Below are positions 30,392-40,822 of a stretch of 64,000 bases of DNA, in pieces. Made by a program: the position numbers and the translations under genes. The notes below the pieces were generated by a model. The model searched no databases, was not told the origin of the DNA, and saw nothing but the letters and a program-made list of their open reading frames with translations. The first letter of the stretch is position 1; each line of letters opens with the position of its first letter. The stretch comes from Brachybacterium endophyticum (GTDB lineage Bacteria; Actinomycetota; Actinomycetes; Actinomycetales; Dermabacteraceae): contig NZ_QFKX01000003.1 of the NCBI RefSeq assembly GCF_003130585.1, forward strand, positions 1-64,000, written 5' to 3'.

Positions 30392-30405
30392 GTTTCACGT
30401 GACAC
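30392..30405. promoter_or_regulatory. parS-like site 10
   Basis: GTTTCACGTGACAC has one difference from the core and is the last site of the array. Confidence 0.7.
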
Positions 30406-30647
30406 GATGCCGCTCGACGTAGCTAAAACGCACGCACCACGATTGAACATCCGCCTCCTCGGGCGGGCCGGGGGAAGAGCGGCGCGCACATCGCGTGCGT
30501 TGCTGTGGACGTTCCTATCGCACGCTCTCCCAAGCGCTGGACACCGATCTCATTCGGCCTCGTGCCCCCAGACGGCGTGGCCAACGAGGCTCCTGTTCGC
30601 GCGTCACAACCTAGCCGCGCATGCGAAGTGCACAGTGTGCATAGTCG

Positions 30648-30896
30648 TGTGGAAAACTGGGTTCAACGGCCGCATAGCAGGGTGCAGGGTGGTGGACAAC
30701 CGAGTCGCGTTGAGTGAGAGCCACATCACAGCCCTCGAGACGAGGCGGCGTTCTTGCAGGTCAGCCGGGTTCTTGCGACAGAGCGCAACCTGGTGCGGAG
30801 CGACGCCTGGTCAGGACAGGCGGGGGACACATTGTGGATAAGTCTGTGGAGAAGGCGCACTTCTGTGTGGAAAGCGGTGTGCGCTGCTGTGGATCA
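30648..30896 (-). promoter_or_regulatory. Cluster of DnaA-box-like sites
   Basis: Six sites in one orientation, written as the minus-strand box: TTTTCCACA (30648-30656), TTGTCCACC (30691-30699), TTATCCACA (30833-30841, perfect), TTCTCCACA (30845-30853), CTTTCCACA (30866-30874) and TGATCCACA (30888-30896). The last four start 12-22 bases apart. The group could be part of oriC, a DnaA-titrating locus, or chance in a region of relaxed composition. Confidence 0.6.
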
Positions 30897-31082
30897 TCGC
30901 CCCGGTATCGATGAAGGTGCACGTGGCCGCGGGGTGTCGTTCCACGGTTCCGTGATCGGTCGATGTCGCCTCTGTACCCGGGGATCGCCTGCCGCGAATG
31001 GTGTGAGGCGGTATCCGGCCGTTCCCGCTCCCGCGCGCTCCCCGGCTCAGTGGTCCCTCGGTAGCCGCGGTGGCATGCTCGA

Positions 31083-31664
31083 TCAGCGCGTGCGCTCTCC
31101 GTCGTGAAGCGTCGTTCTCACGAGCTCGTCGATCTCGTGCTTCGCGGCCGCGCCGATGTGTCGTCGCGAGAGTGCCCACCGTCCGCGGAGTCCGATGTTG
31201 CCGCCCTCGACGTCGGCTCCCTCGATGGCCATCGGTTCCGTGACCGCGAGGTCGGAGTCGGCGTCATCCGCCCCGGGGTGCAGGGAGAACCCTTCGGCGG
31301 AGGAGATGGGCACCTTCGCATCGCGGCCCGTCGCCGGTTCCATATCCGCGCAACGGTCCCGCCCTCGCTGAACATGGGCACGGCCGCCAGGTGTGACGAC
31401 GATCCAGGTCGGCAGCTCGGTGATCGAGAGGGAGTCGAGTATGTCCTCGGCGGGGTCCTCGAGGATCACCGCGAGAACCCTGCTGCCCCACCGAGCCTGC
31501 AATTCCCTCAATAGGGTCGTCGCAGGACGGCAGGGCAGACACCACGAGGCCGTCACCAGAACGATGACGGCCTCGTGAGGGGTCGGTGAATCAGGCCTCG
31601 CGGGCACCGGCGGTCGCGACCTGCTCGGGCTCGTCGTCCTGGAGGGCGAGCCAGCGCTCAGCAT
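31083..31664 (-). CDS. Thioredoxin-like protein
   Basis: Up to 193 residues. The thioredoxin fold is seen in [20 protein letters not shown] (active site CLPC instead of CGPC), then [10 protein letters not shown] and the cis-proline strand [14 protein letters not shown]. The remaining 95 residues are not thioredoxin-like and end in a helix [12 protein letters not shown]. It takes the place of trxA after trxB. The ATG at 31664 overlaps trxB by 74 bases and has no ribosome binding site; GTG 31613 is an alternative. A variant disulfide reductase or thiol-linked regulator is likely. Converges with parB across the centromere region. Confidence 0.7.
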   Translation of the reverse strand: MLSAGSPSRTTSPSRSRPPVPARPDSPTPHEAVIVLVTASWCLPCRPATTLLRELQARWGSRVLAVILEDPAEDILDSLSITELPTWIVVTPGGRAHVQRGRDRCADMEPATGRDAKVPISSAEGFSLHPGADDADSDLAVTEPMAIEGADVEGGNIGLRGRWALSRRHIGAAAKHEIDELVRTTLHDGERTR

Positions 31665-32661
31665 CCAGCGCGGCCTGGCAGCCGCTGCCGGCAGCGGTGA
31701 TGGCCTGGCGGTACGTGTGGTCGACGACGTCGCCGGCGGCGAACACGCCCTCGACCGAGGTGTGGGTCGAGCGGCCCTCCACGATGATGTACCCCTGGTC
31801 GTCGAGGGCGACCTTGTCGCGGAACAGCGCCGAGCGGGGCTCGTGTCCGATCGCTTCGAACACCGCCGAGGTGGGCAGCGTGCGCTCCTCCCCGCTCTCG
31901 GTGTCCTTGATCGTCACGGACTCGACCTGCTCCTGGCCGTTGATGCCCACGAGCTGGGCGTTCCAGGCGAACTCCAGCTTGGGGTCGTTCTCGGCGCGAC
32001 GGGCCATGATCTTCGAGGCGCGCAGGGCGTCGCGGCGGTGGATCAGGGTCACCTTGGTCGCGAAACGCGTCAGGAACGTGGCCTCCTCGACCGCGCTGTC
32101 ACCGCCACCGACGACGACGATCTCCTTGTCCTTGAAGAAGAACCCGTCGCAGGTCGCGCACCAGCTGACACCCTTGCCCGAGAGCCGCCGCTCGTCCTCG
32201 ATGCCCAGCTCGCGGTAGGCGGAGCCGGTAGCGATGATCACGGCACGACCGCGGTAGACGGTGCCGTCCTCGAGCGTCACGGTCTTCACGGCACCGTCGA
32301 GCTGGACGTCGATCGCGTCCTCGAAGACGATCTCCGCGCCGAAGCGCTCGGCCTGCTCCTGCATGGTGCCCATCAGATCGGGCCCCATGATGCCGGTGGC
32401 GAAACCGGGGTAGTTCTCCACGTCCGTCGTGGTCATCAGGGCGCCGCCGGCGTCGAGCGCGCCCGCGATGACGACGGGGTTCATCTCCGCGCGGGCCGCG
32501 TAGATCGCGGCCGTGTACCCGGCGGGCCCGGAGCCGACGACGAGGATGTCGTGAACGGTGTCATCGGCGGCAGAGCTGGAGACGCCCTGCGTGGCCGGCG
32601 CGGTCGACGACGCGCTCGAGGGCGTGCCGAGGATGTTCAGGGCCTGGATGGGCTGCGACAT
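31591..32661 (-). CDS. trxB: Thioredoxin-disulfide reductase
   Basis: 356 residues. FAD-binding [20 protein letters not shown] is near residues 41-60. The redox-active CATC pair is in [10 protein letters not shown] (about 169-172), NADPH-binding [13 protein letters not shown] follows, and the C-terminal FAD motif is [17 protein letters not shown]. About 30 extra N-terminal residues precede the fold. It reduces thioredoxin with NADPH. GGAAGG is eight bases before ATG 32661. Upstream lie tandem GGACCGGTCC palindromes. Confidence 0.97.
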   Translation of the reverse strand: MSQPIQALNILGTPSSASSTAPATQGVSSSAADDTVHDILVVGSGPAGYTAAIYAARAEMNPVVIAGALDAGGALMTTTDVENYPGFATGIMGPDLMGTMQEQAERFGAEIVFEDAIDVQLDGAVKTVTLEDGTVYRGRAVIIATGSAYRELGIEDERRLSGKGVSWCATCDGFFFKDKEIVVVGGGDSAVEEATFLTRFATKVTLIHRRDALRASKIMARRAENDPKLEFAWNAQLVGINGQEQVESVTIKDTESGEERTLPTSAVFEAIGHEPRSALFRDKVALDDQGYIIVEGRSTHTSVEGVFAAGDVVDHTYRQAITAAGSGCQAALDAERWLALQDDEPEQVATAGAREA

Positions 32662-32743
32662 GGAGAAGCCTTCCTATCGAAGTCTGGAGTGCTTGGCCTG
32701 CGACGGCAGGCGCCGAGTGAGCTGAGGGCGAGGGGTCTGCACC

Positions 32744-32779
32744 GGAGCGGGACCGGTCCGGGACCGGTCCGGTCGCTCC
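32744..32779. repeat. Tandem GGACCGGTCC palindromes inside a larger inverted repeat
   Basis: Two perfect 10-base palindromes GGACCGGTCC (32750-32759 and 32761-32770), 11 bases apart, are flanked by GGAGCG (32744-32749) and CGCTCC (32774-32779). They lie about 85 bases upstream of trxB and may act as a terminator of the upstream operon, an attenuator or a protein site. Confidence 0.5.
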
Positions 32780-32858
32780 TGGAGTAAACGAGGCGTGCGT
32801 GAGGGTCGTGGCGAGTGGGGGGCGTGGAACACGCCGAGGGCATCGAGGGGTGTCGCGG

Positions 32859-33404
32859 TCAGACGCTCCCGATCTTCGTGGAACCGTTCCAGATCAGTGT
32901 CTCGTCGGCCGAGGCACCCTCGCTGCCACAGGTGGGCCGCACCACGGTGACCTCCACGATGCCGCCGTTCGCGCGCAAGGAGTCGCGCTCGTTGGGTCCG
33001 TGGACGATCAGCCAGTACTGGCCGGAATCGGCGCCCCATTCGACCTCCTCCATCACGATCGGCGCATCGCTCACGCCTTGCTGCCGCAGACACAGGTTCA
33101 CGTCGAACGTGGCCGGGGCCTGGAACGACGTCCCCGACGCGACCAGCCGCTGCGCCTCCGCACCCAAGGTGCTCTCCGTGACAACGGGAAGACCCGATGC
33201 ATTCTTCCCCGGTGCGTTCCCCGTCTCAGCCGACGAGCCCGCGCTCCCGCGCGAGACCTCCGTCGTGGACTGCTGGAGCGCCTCGGAGAGGAGGAGGCCG
33301 ACGAGGGCGGCCAGGACGAGCGCGAGGACCACCGCCCACGTGCTCACCCCCGGACCGGAGGAGGACGGCCGGGGACGCCGATGGCGGATCCCGGGGGCGG
33401 TCAT
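32859..33404 (-). CDS. Single-pass membrane protein of the murJ operon, function unknown
   Basis: 181 residues. A basic, Pro-rich N-terminus is followed by one membrane helix STWAVVLALVLAALVGLLLS (about 21-40). The rest is extracytoplasmic, with two cysteines (in NLCLRQQG and VRPTCGSE) that could pair. I recognise no family. Its ATG overlaps the stop of the pseudokinase gene (ATGA), so the two are translationally coupled and may act together at the membrane. Confidence 0.7.
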   Translation of the reverse strand: MTAPGIRHRRPRPSSSGPGVSTWAVVLALVLAALVGLLLSEALQQSTTEVSRGSAGSSAETGNAPGKNASGLPVVTESTLGAEAQRLVASGTSFQAPATFDVNLCLRQQGVSDAPIVMEEVEWGADSGQYWLIVHGPNERDSLRANGGIVEVTVVRPTCGSEGASADETLIWNGSTKIGSV

Positions 33405-36268
33405 TCGGCCTTGATCTCCGTGATCCGGGCCCGGTAGCCGTCCCCTGCCGTGTTCGAGGGGAGCTCCGAGATGTGCAGCTCGACGCCCTCGGTCTCGACC
33501 GGCTTGTCCGGCTTCAGCTCGAGCTTCCCGTCCTCGGAGAACGAACCGGTGGCCAGCTTGTCGCCCCGGTCCCCGTCGGAGTCGAGGGCGTAGAGCTCCA
33601 CGCTGCCACCGTCGGCGTCGGCCGTGGAGACGGTCAGGTCCTTGAGCGTGGACTTCTTCTCGAAGGGCAGGTTGATGCTCAGCCCGTCCTTGAGGCCACC
33701 GAACGTCGCCGACTGGTAGGTCTTCGAGGACCAGTTGTTGTCGGTCGACCCGTCGGAGAGGCGACCCGCGTCCTCCGCGTTGTCCGTGTTCCCGTTGCCA
33801 CCCTGGGCGACGATCTCCGGCTCACCGAGGGTCGGCGGCGGCACCGGAGCTTTCGACTCCGTGGCCTCCGTGGGCTGGACCTGTTCGTTCGTGGCCGAGT
33901 CCGTGGGCTGCGTGGCCATGGTGGTCTGCTCGTTCAGACCCGAGTTCGCCTCACGCAACCCCGAGGTCACGCTGGTGATCGCGAAGACGAGGGCGATGAT
34001 CACGACGAGCACCGCTCCGATCAGGATCCACTGGATCTGCCGGGACCTCTCGGACTCCGGCTCGGTGCTCGTGGTGTAGATGTTCGAGCTGTCCTCGGCG
34101 CTCATCGCCACACCCACGACGTCGCGCATCAGGGCGCTGCCACGATGTCCGCGGTCGCCGGACCGACCGACGTCCTCGGGAACGGCCGGCCGGCCACGCA
34201 CGATGATCGGACCGGGTGTCTCTCCCTCGTCCTCGAGGGGTGTCTGGGCGACCCCGTCCCTCCAGTCGGCGTCCTCGTCACGGCGTACCGGGAGAACGGC
34301 GTTGCGCCCCGCAGCCGAGGGCGGGATCGCGGCCGCGGCCAGCGGATTCTCCTTCTCCTCGACGTCCATGTGCCCGGGGAAGGCCGCCTTGTTGCGGGAC
34401 TCGTCCAGATGGAGCGTGCGCACGAACTCCGCGGCCGCCGGGCCGTTCGGATCCTCCTGGGCTGCTGCGTGCCGTGCGTCCTGGGGGGACTCGGCCTCAT
34501 GCTCGGCCGGCGCGTCGGACGAGGACTCACCTTCCGCGGTGTCCGAAGCGGAGCCCTTCCGTGTGCCGGCGGCGGAGGTCGCAGCTGCTGAAGCTGCAGC
34601 GGTGGAGGCTGCGGCGGTCGTGGCCGCGCCGGTGGACGCCGCGTCGGCCTGCGACTGCGGCTCTGCCGCGGTGGCACGCGATGATGCCGGCTGTTCGGGT
34701 GCGGCTTCGTCCGATGCCGGTGCCGACGCCGGTGCCGACGCCGGAGCCGACGGCTGCGCGGAGCCCGCTTCTGCGCTGGTGGCGGGTGCCTGGTCGGTGG
34801 CCCGGTCGTCGGTGTCGCGGTCGGCGGCGCTCTTCCGGTCCCTCGCGGCCTTCGCGTCCCCGTCGCGTCGACCCTTCGCGAGGACTGCGGCGCCGGCGGC
34901 AGCCCCCAGGGCCTCCATGGCCCCGAGTGCCCCGCGGCGACGTCGAGGGCGCTCCGACTCGGCTTCGGCCTCGCCCGCCGATTCGCCATCGGCCGACCCG
35001 TTCGACCGGGTCTCCGATGCCGTCGACGCCGCCGGCGCCGCGCTCGCGGTCCCCTGCGGCGTGGTCGGAGTCTGCTTCGTGCCGCTCGCGGACTGCTGTC
35101 CGGAATCGGATGCGGAGGCATCGACGGAATCGGCCTCGCGGCTGCGTCGGGCCTCCTTCTCGGCCGCGGCGCGACGCGCGGTGCGACTCGTGTGGACGGC
35201 GGAGATGTCGGCGCGGGGCTCGTCGTCGCCGAGGACGCTCGGGCTCTTGGCATCGGAGCGCGCTGCGGTTCCCCGGTCGCTCCCGGGATCCGCCGCGGTG
35301 CGAGGGGTCGTGGCGGCCGCGGAAGCCGCGCCGGCAGCGGATCCCGCGCCGGCCGCGGAACCATCGTGGGTGGCTGATCCCGTGGTTCCCGTGGAGTCGG
35401 TGCTGCTCGCGGAGTCCTTGCCGGCCCCAGCGTGGGACGACGCGTCGGCTGATCGTGCGTCCTGCGGGTCGTACGCCTCCAGCGTGACCGGGATCGACTG
35501 CCACGGCTCCAGCTCCGCGATCAGCTCGCCCGTGGTCTCGGGAACGGTCTCCTCGCCGTCTGTCAGGACGAGCTCGCACAGCAGGTCGAGGTCCTGCGGG
35601 ATCCGTCGGTCGCTGACGGCGGACGGCCTGGGCAGCTCCTCGCCGTCGCGCGCGGAGGGAGAGGTTCCGGTCAGCGCCCGGTAGAGCAGCGCCACCAGCG
35701 CCGTGGTGTCGAGGAAGGAGGCGACACGCCCGTCGCGCTCGGCGTGGGGGTGTGCCGCGGCCTCGACTCCTGCGCCGAGCACACTCACGGCGCCGCTCTG
35801 GGTGTCCACGAACACGCGGTTCGAATCCAGGAACTGGTGGCGCAGACCGCGTCGACGCGCGGCCTCGAGTCCCGTCGCGGCCTCACCGATGATCGAGCGG
35901 GCCGTCTCCGGGCGCAGCGCGCCCTTGGCGAACAGGGCGGCGAGAGGCGGGGCCGGCGGCGCCGGGTACTCGACCACCGTCAGCGGACCGTCGCCGGCCG
36001 ATGCGTCCTCACCCTCGCGAGGATCGCCGATCACCGTCACGTCCAGGACGGGCAGCAGACGCGGGTTCTCCACCAGATACGCACGTCGTGCCGCGTCGGC
36101 GACCTCGAGCGCGAGGTCGCCGTGGACCATGAACAGCGTCACGAGCTCGCCGGTGCTCACGGACCGGGCGCGATGCCAGGACGCGTTCTCGGCCACGCCC
36201 GACAGCGGGATCGCTGCCTCGACGCTCCAGCGTTCGCGCACTGCGTGCTCGTGGTGTCGTTCGTTCAC
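33401..36268 (-). CDS. Membrane pseudokinase, MurJ/MviN partner type
   Basis: 955 residues. A protein-kinase-like domain fills about 15-255, but the key residues are gone: the HRD/DLKPEN loop reads LRHQFLDSNRVFV, DFG is replaced by VLGAG, and no VAIK lysine is visible. A disordered Ala/Ser/Thr-rich region (about 260-730) is followed by one membrane helix (QIQWILIGAVLVVIIALVFA, about 739-760). An outer beta-sandwich of discoidin-like type (about 800-955: AGRLSDGSTDNNWSSKTYQS) ends the protein. This is the layout fused to MviN/MurJ in mycobacteria; here it is a separate gene directly after murJ. GTG 36268 has AAGGAC upstream. It probably regulates lipid II export through phospho-dependent partners. 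Confidence 0.85.
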   Translation of the reverse strand: MNERHHEHAVRERWSVEAAIPLSGVAENASWHRARSVSTGELVTLFMVHGDLALEVADAARRAYLVENPRLLPVLDVTVIGDPREGEDASAGDGPLTVVEYPAPPAPPLAALFAKGALRPETARSIIGEAATGLEAARRRGLRHQFLDSNRVFVDTQSGAVSVLGAGVEAAAHPHAERDGRVASFLDTTALVALLYRALTGTSPSARDGEELPRPSAVSDRRIPQDLDLLCELVLTDGEETVPETTGELIAELEPWQSIPVTLEAYDPQDARSADASSHAGAGKDSASSTDSTGTTGSATHDGSAAGAGSAAGAASAAATTPRTAADPGSDRGTAARSDAKSPSVLGDDEPRADISAVHTSRTARRAAAEKEARRSREADSVDASASDSGQQSASGTKQTPTTPQGTASAAPAASTASETRSNGSADGESAGEAEAESERPRRRRGALGAMEALGAAAGAAVLAKGRRDGDAKAARDRKSAADRDTDDRATDQAPATSAEAGSAQPSAPASAPASAPASDEAAPEQPASSRATAAEPQSQADAASTGAATTAAASTAAASAAATSAAGTRKGSASDTAEGESSSDAPAEHEAESPQDARHAAAQEDPNGPAAAEFVRTLHLDESRNKAAFPGHMDVEEKENPLAAAAIPPSAAGRNAVLPVRRDEDADWRDGVAQTPLEDEGETPGPIIVRGRPAVPEDVGRSGDRGHRGSALMRDVVGVAMSAEDSSNIYTTSTEPESERSRQIQWILIGAVLVVIIALVFAITSVTSGLREANSGLNEQTTMATQPTDSATNEQVQPTEATESKAPVPPPTLGEPEIVAQGGNGNTDNAEDAGRLSDGSTDNNWSSKTYQSATFGGLKDGLSINLPFEKKSTLKDLTVSTADADGGSVELYALDSDGDRGDKLATGSFSEDGKLELKPDKPVETEGVELHISELPSNTAGDGYRARITEIKAE

Positions 36269-36299
36269 CTGTGTCCGTCCTTCGCTACGTCCGGCAAGG

Positions 36300-38335
<2,036 letters not shown>

Positions 38336-38339
<4 letters not shown>

Positions 38340-40705
38340 GCCTTCTCCTCGTCGGTCGCGTCGGCGACCGCGCTCTCCCCCGTGTCGTCCAGTTCGTCGG
38401 CGCGTCGGCGTGATCCCGTGCGCCGGGCTCGCAGCACCCCCACCACCACGAGCCCGCCCAGCGCGCCCACCAGCACCAGGGTGGTCCAGTTCTCCCACGC
38501 CGGGTTCACGTTCAGCGGGACCGACACGGGGTCGTCCAGTCGTGTGCCGTCCTCCGAGCGCACGGTGGAGGTGAGCGTCACCGTGCCGTTCGCGATCGCG
38601 TCGATCGGAACGGTGACCTCCTTCTTCTGGCGCGCGGGGACGCTGACGGTGGTCGGTTCCCCCACCCGCACGATCGGACGGTCCGTGCTCACGGCGACCT
38701 GGACGGTGATCGGGCTGTCCAGCTCGTTGGTGACCGTGATGGGCACGCCCGCGGAATCCGAGACCAGGTTGTAGCCGGAGGCCGGGTCCACGTGGATGGC
38801 GCCCCGCAGGGAGGCGACCTGCTTCTCGGCGTCGGCCGCGCGGGCCTTCGCCACCTCCCCGCGACCGGCCAGGGTCTGCGAGGCCGTGGTCAGGATCAGG
38901 GTGCGGGTCGCGCTGAACGGAGCGTCCTCCTCGGCGACCGTGGTCACGGTGCTCAGGTCCTTCAGGGACTTCTGGAGGGAGCGGAGGATCTTGGGGTCGA
39001 CCTCCTCGCGGGTACGTGCTCTGGGGAGCTGCGCCCAGGTGCCGTCCTCTTCCGGGCCCGAGGGATGCACGTCCCCGGGACCGAGATCGCCGAGCGCGTA
39101 CAGCTTCTTGCCGCTGGCACCGGTGTCGGTGACCATGCTGTCCTTCTTCGCGGCGTCCAGCAGGTCCCCGACCGGGGCGTGCTGCAGCCACGGGGCGTCG
39201 TCGAGCGCGTCGAGCGTCGAGGTCACGGCGTCGACGTCGGTGTCGCCGGTGATCTCGGGCGCGATCAGCACCTGGCGCGGGGCGCTGGACTGCTCCGAGG
39301 CGAGCACCGCCGTCTCGGCGATCACGCGCTGGCGCTGCGCGCCCGGGTCCTCGTCCTGGCGCAGTCCGGAGATCTCGTCCGAGAGGGTCGGGTCCGGAGC
39401 GAGCACCGGCACCGTGCGACCGTCGTTGCTGAAGGTCCCCACCGACGACGGCGTCACGGTGCCCATGGGGTCGGCGCGCAGGGAGGAGGAGGGGACGACC
39501 AGCGTGTCGGCTCCGGCGTCGACGGCGTCCGCGAGAGCGTCGCCGTCGGCCTCGCGTCCGTCGATCACCGTGGCCTGGCCGAGCGGGTTGATCCCCGAGT
39601 CCTTCCAGGTCGAGCTCGCGCGGTCCTCGAGGGCCGACTGCAGGCGCTCGGTGCCGGCCGCCTTCAGGGCCGCGGTGTCGGCCTGACCGTAGGGCGTGCC
39701 GATGACGTCGTGATCGGCGGCCGAGTCCTTCAGCGAGTCCGCGAGGCCCTTCGCGGCCTCGGGCTGCGCGTAGGAGGCGGGAGCGGCGGGGTCCCCGTCC
39801 TCGGACCCTCCGTCCGAAGTGGCAGCGGCCTTGTCGGAGAGCTGCGGCGGATCCAGCAGCGCGGGATCGAGCAGCCAGTCGGCGTCCTTGCGGGAAGCGA
39901 GGTCGGCCAGTGCGCTCTCCCGGCCCGAGAGCGTCGAGGGCTGCGAGGCGTCAGGATCCGCGACCGCGGCCCCGGGGTCCTGGGAGGTGAGCGGGAGCAG
40001 GAGCGAGGTCCGCACGCTCGCGTCAGCGCCCTCGGGTCGCCAGACGGTGAAGGTCCGCAGCGAGGTCAGCGGGCCGTCGTCCGAGGTCGCCGTCACCGAC
40101 ACCCGGCGGGCGCCCCACAGGTAGGAGGCGGCGGACAATCCCAGCTCGTCCGTGTCGACGGAGAGGGTGACGTCGGCGGAATCGCCGGGGGCGATCGTCG
40201 AGGGGCCCGAGACGGTCTCCGCCGGCACGCCATAGGTGTCCGGTCCCTGCTGCTGCTCCCAGGTGCTCAGGGCGCCGCGCGAGGTGATCCGGTCGGTGCG
40301 CACCCGCAGCTCGAGGGCGGGATCCTCCAGCGGGGTCGACCCGTTGTTCGTGATCCGCACCTTCATCGTCATCGTCTCACCGGGGTGCAGCGAGGTCGCT
40401 CCGCCGTCCAGCAGCTCGAGCTCGGTGTCACCGGAGCCCGATGGCGAGGCGGGATCGGGGTCGGCAGGATCGGGCGCGGCCGGGGCGGACTGTGCCGATG
40501 ACGAGGAACTGGCCTGACCCCGGGATGCTGCGGACGTCGTCGACCCCTGAGCGGACGCCGACCCGACGGGCAGTGCGACAAGCGGAGCGAGCGCGAGCAG
40601 GAGCACCAGCGCCGCGCGGATCGCCACCGACGTCGGCGTCGGCCGAGGGTCGTGGAACCCGCCGGCGGGCGCGTTCGGGCGCACTGGCGGGCTCGGCTCG
40701 GACAT
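38336..40705 (-). CDS. Secreted DUF6049 family protein
   Basis: 789 residues. A signal-anchor segment IRAALVLLLALAPLVALPVG ends in an AxA-like site (SASAQ). A large extracytoplasmic part opens with an immunoglobulin-like domain (TMKVRITNNGSTPLEDPALE), and a C-terminal membrane helix WTTLVLVGALGGLVVVGVL precedes a basic tail. The family lies between pcnA and murJ throughout actinobacteria (Rv3909 position); its function is unknown but probably concerns the cell envelope. It is the first gene of the operon with murJ, starting at ATG 40705 and divergent from pcnA. Confidence 0.9.
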
Positions 40706-40822
40706 GAGGACACCCTATGCGGCCGATACGGTTGGAGCCTGGCAGGTGAACGGGCCTGCCGCGAGATCTCCACAGGGGATTCATCCCATCCGCACGGGCA
40801 GCGCGTCCGGGCGGGAGGGACC

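Larger units (their letters stand above)
28927..31082. other. Gene-free centromere-like region between convergent parB and thioredoxin-like genes
   Basis: About 2.15 kb. None of the open frames here has a ribosome binding site, family similarity or the strong GC bias at third codon positions seen in neighbouring genes. The region contains an AT-rich island (29028-29059), ten parS-like 14-mers (29177-30405) and six DnaA-box-like sites in one orientation (30648-30896). The gap is very large for two convergent genes. I read it as the chromosomal centromere with a DnaA-binding segment. Confidence 0.75.

Noticed and set aside
29177-30405. Repeated motif taken as a possible CRISPR array
   Set aside because: The repeats are only 14 bases, palindromic, irregularly spaced (37 to over 200 bases) and next to parB, which fits parS and not CRISPR.
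28925-30914. Several open frames of 60-190 codons in the parS region
   Set aside because: None has a ribosome binding site, family similarity or third-position GC bias, and they cross parS sites in different frames.
38340-39191. N-terminal extension of murJ
   Set aside because: The in-frame codons lie over the end of the DUF6049 gene and are Gly/Arg-rich noise; ATG 38339 overlaps the stop as a normal coupled start.
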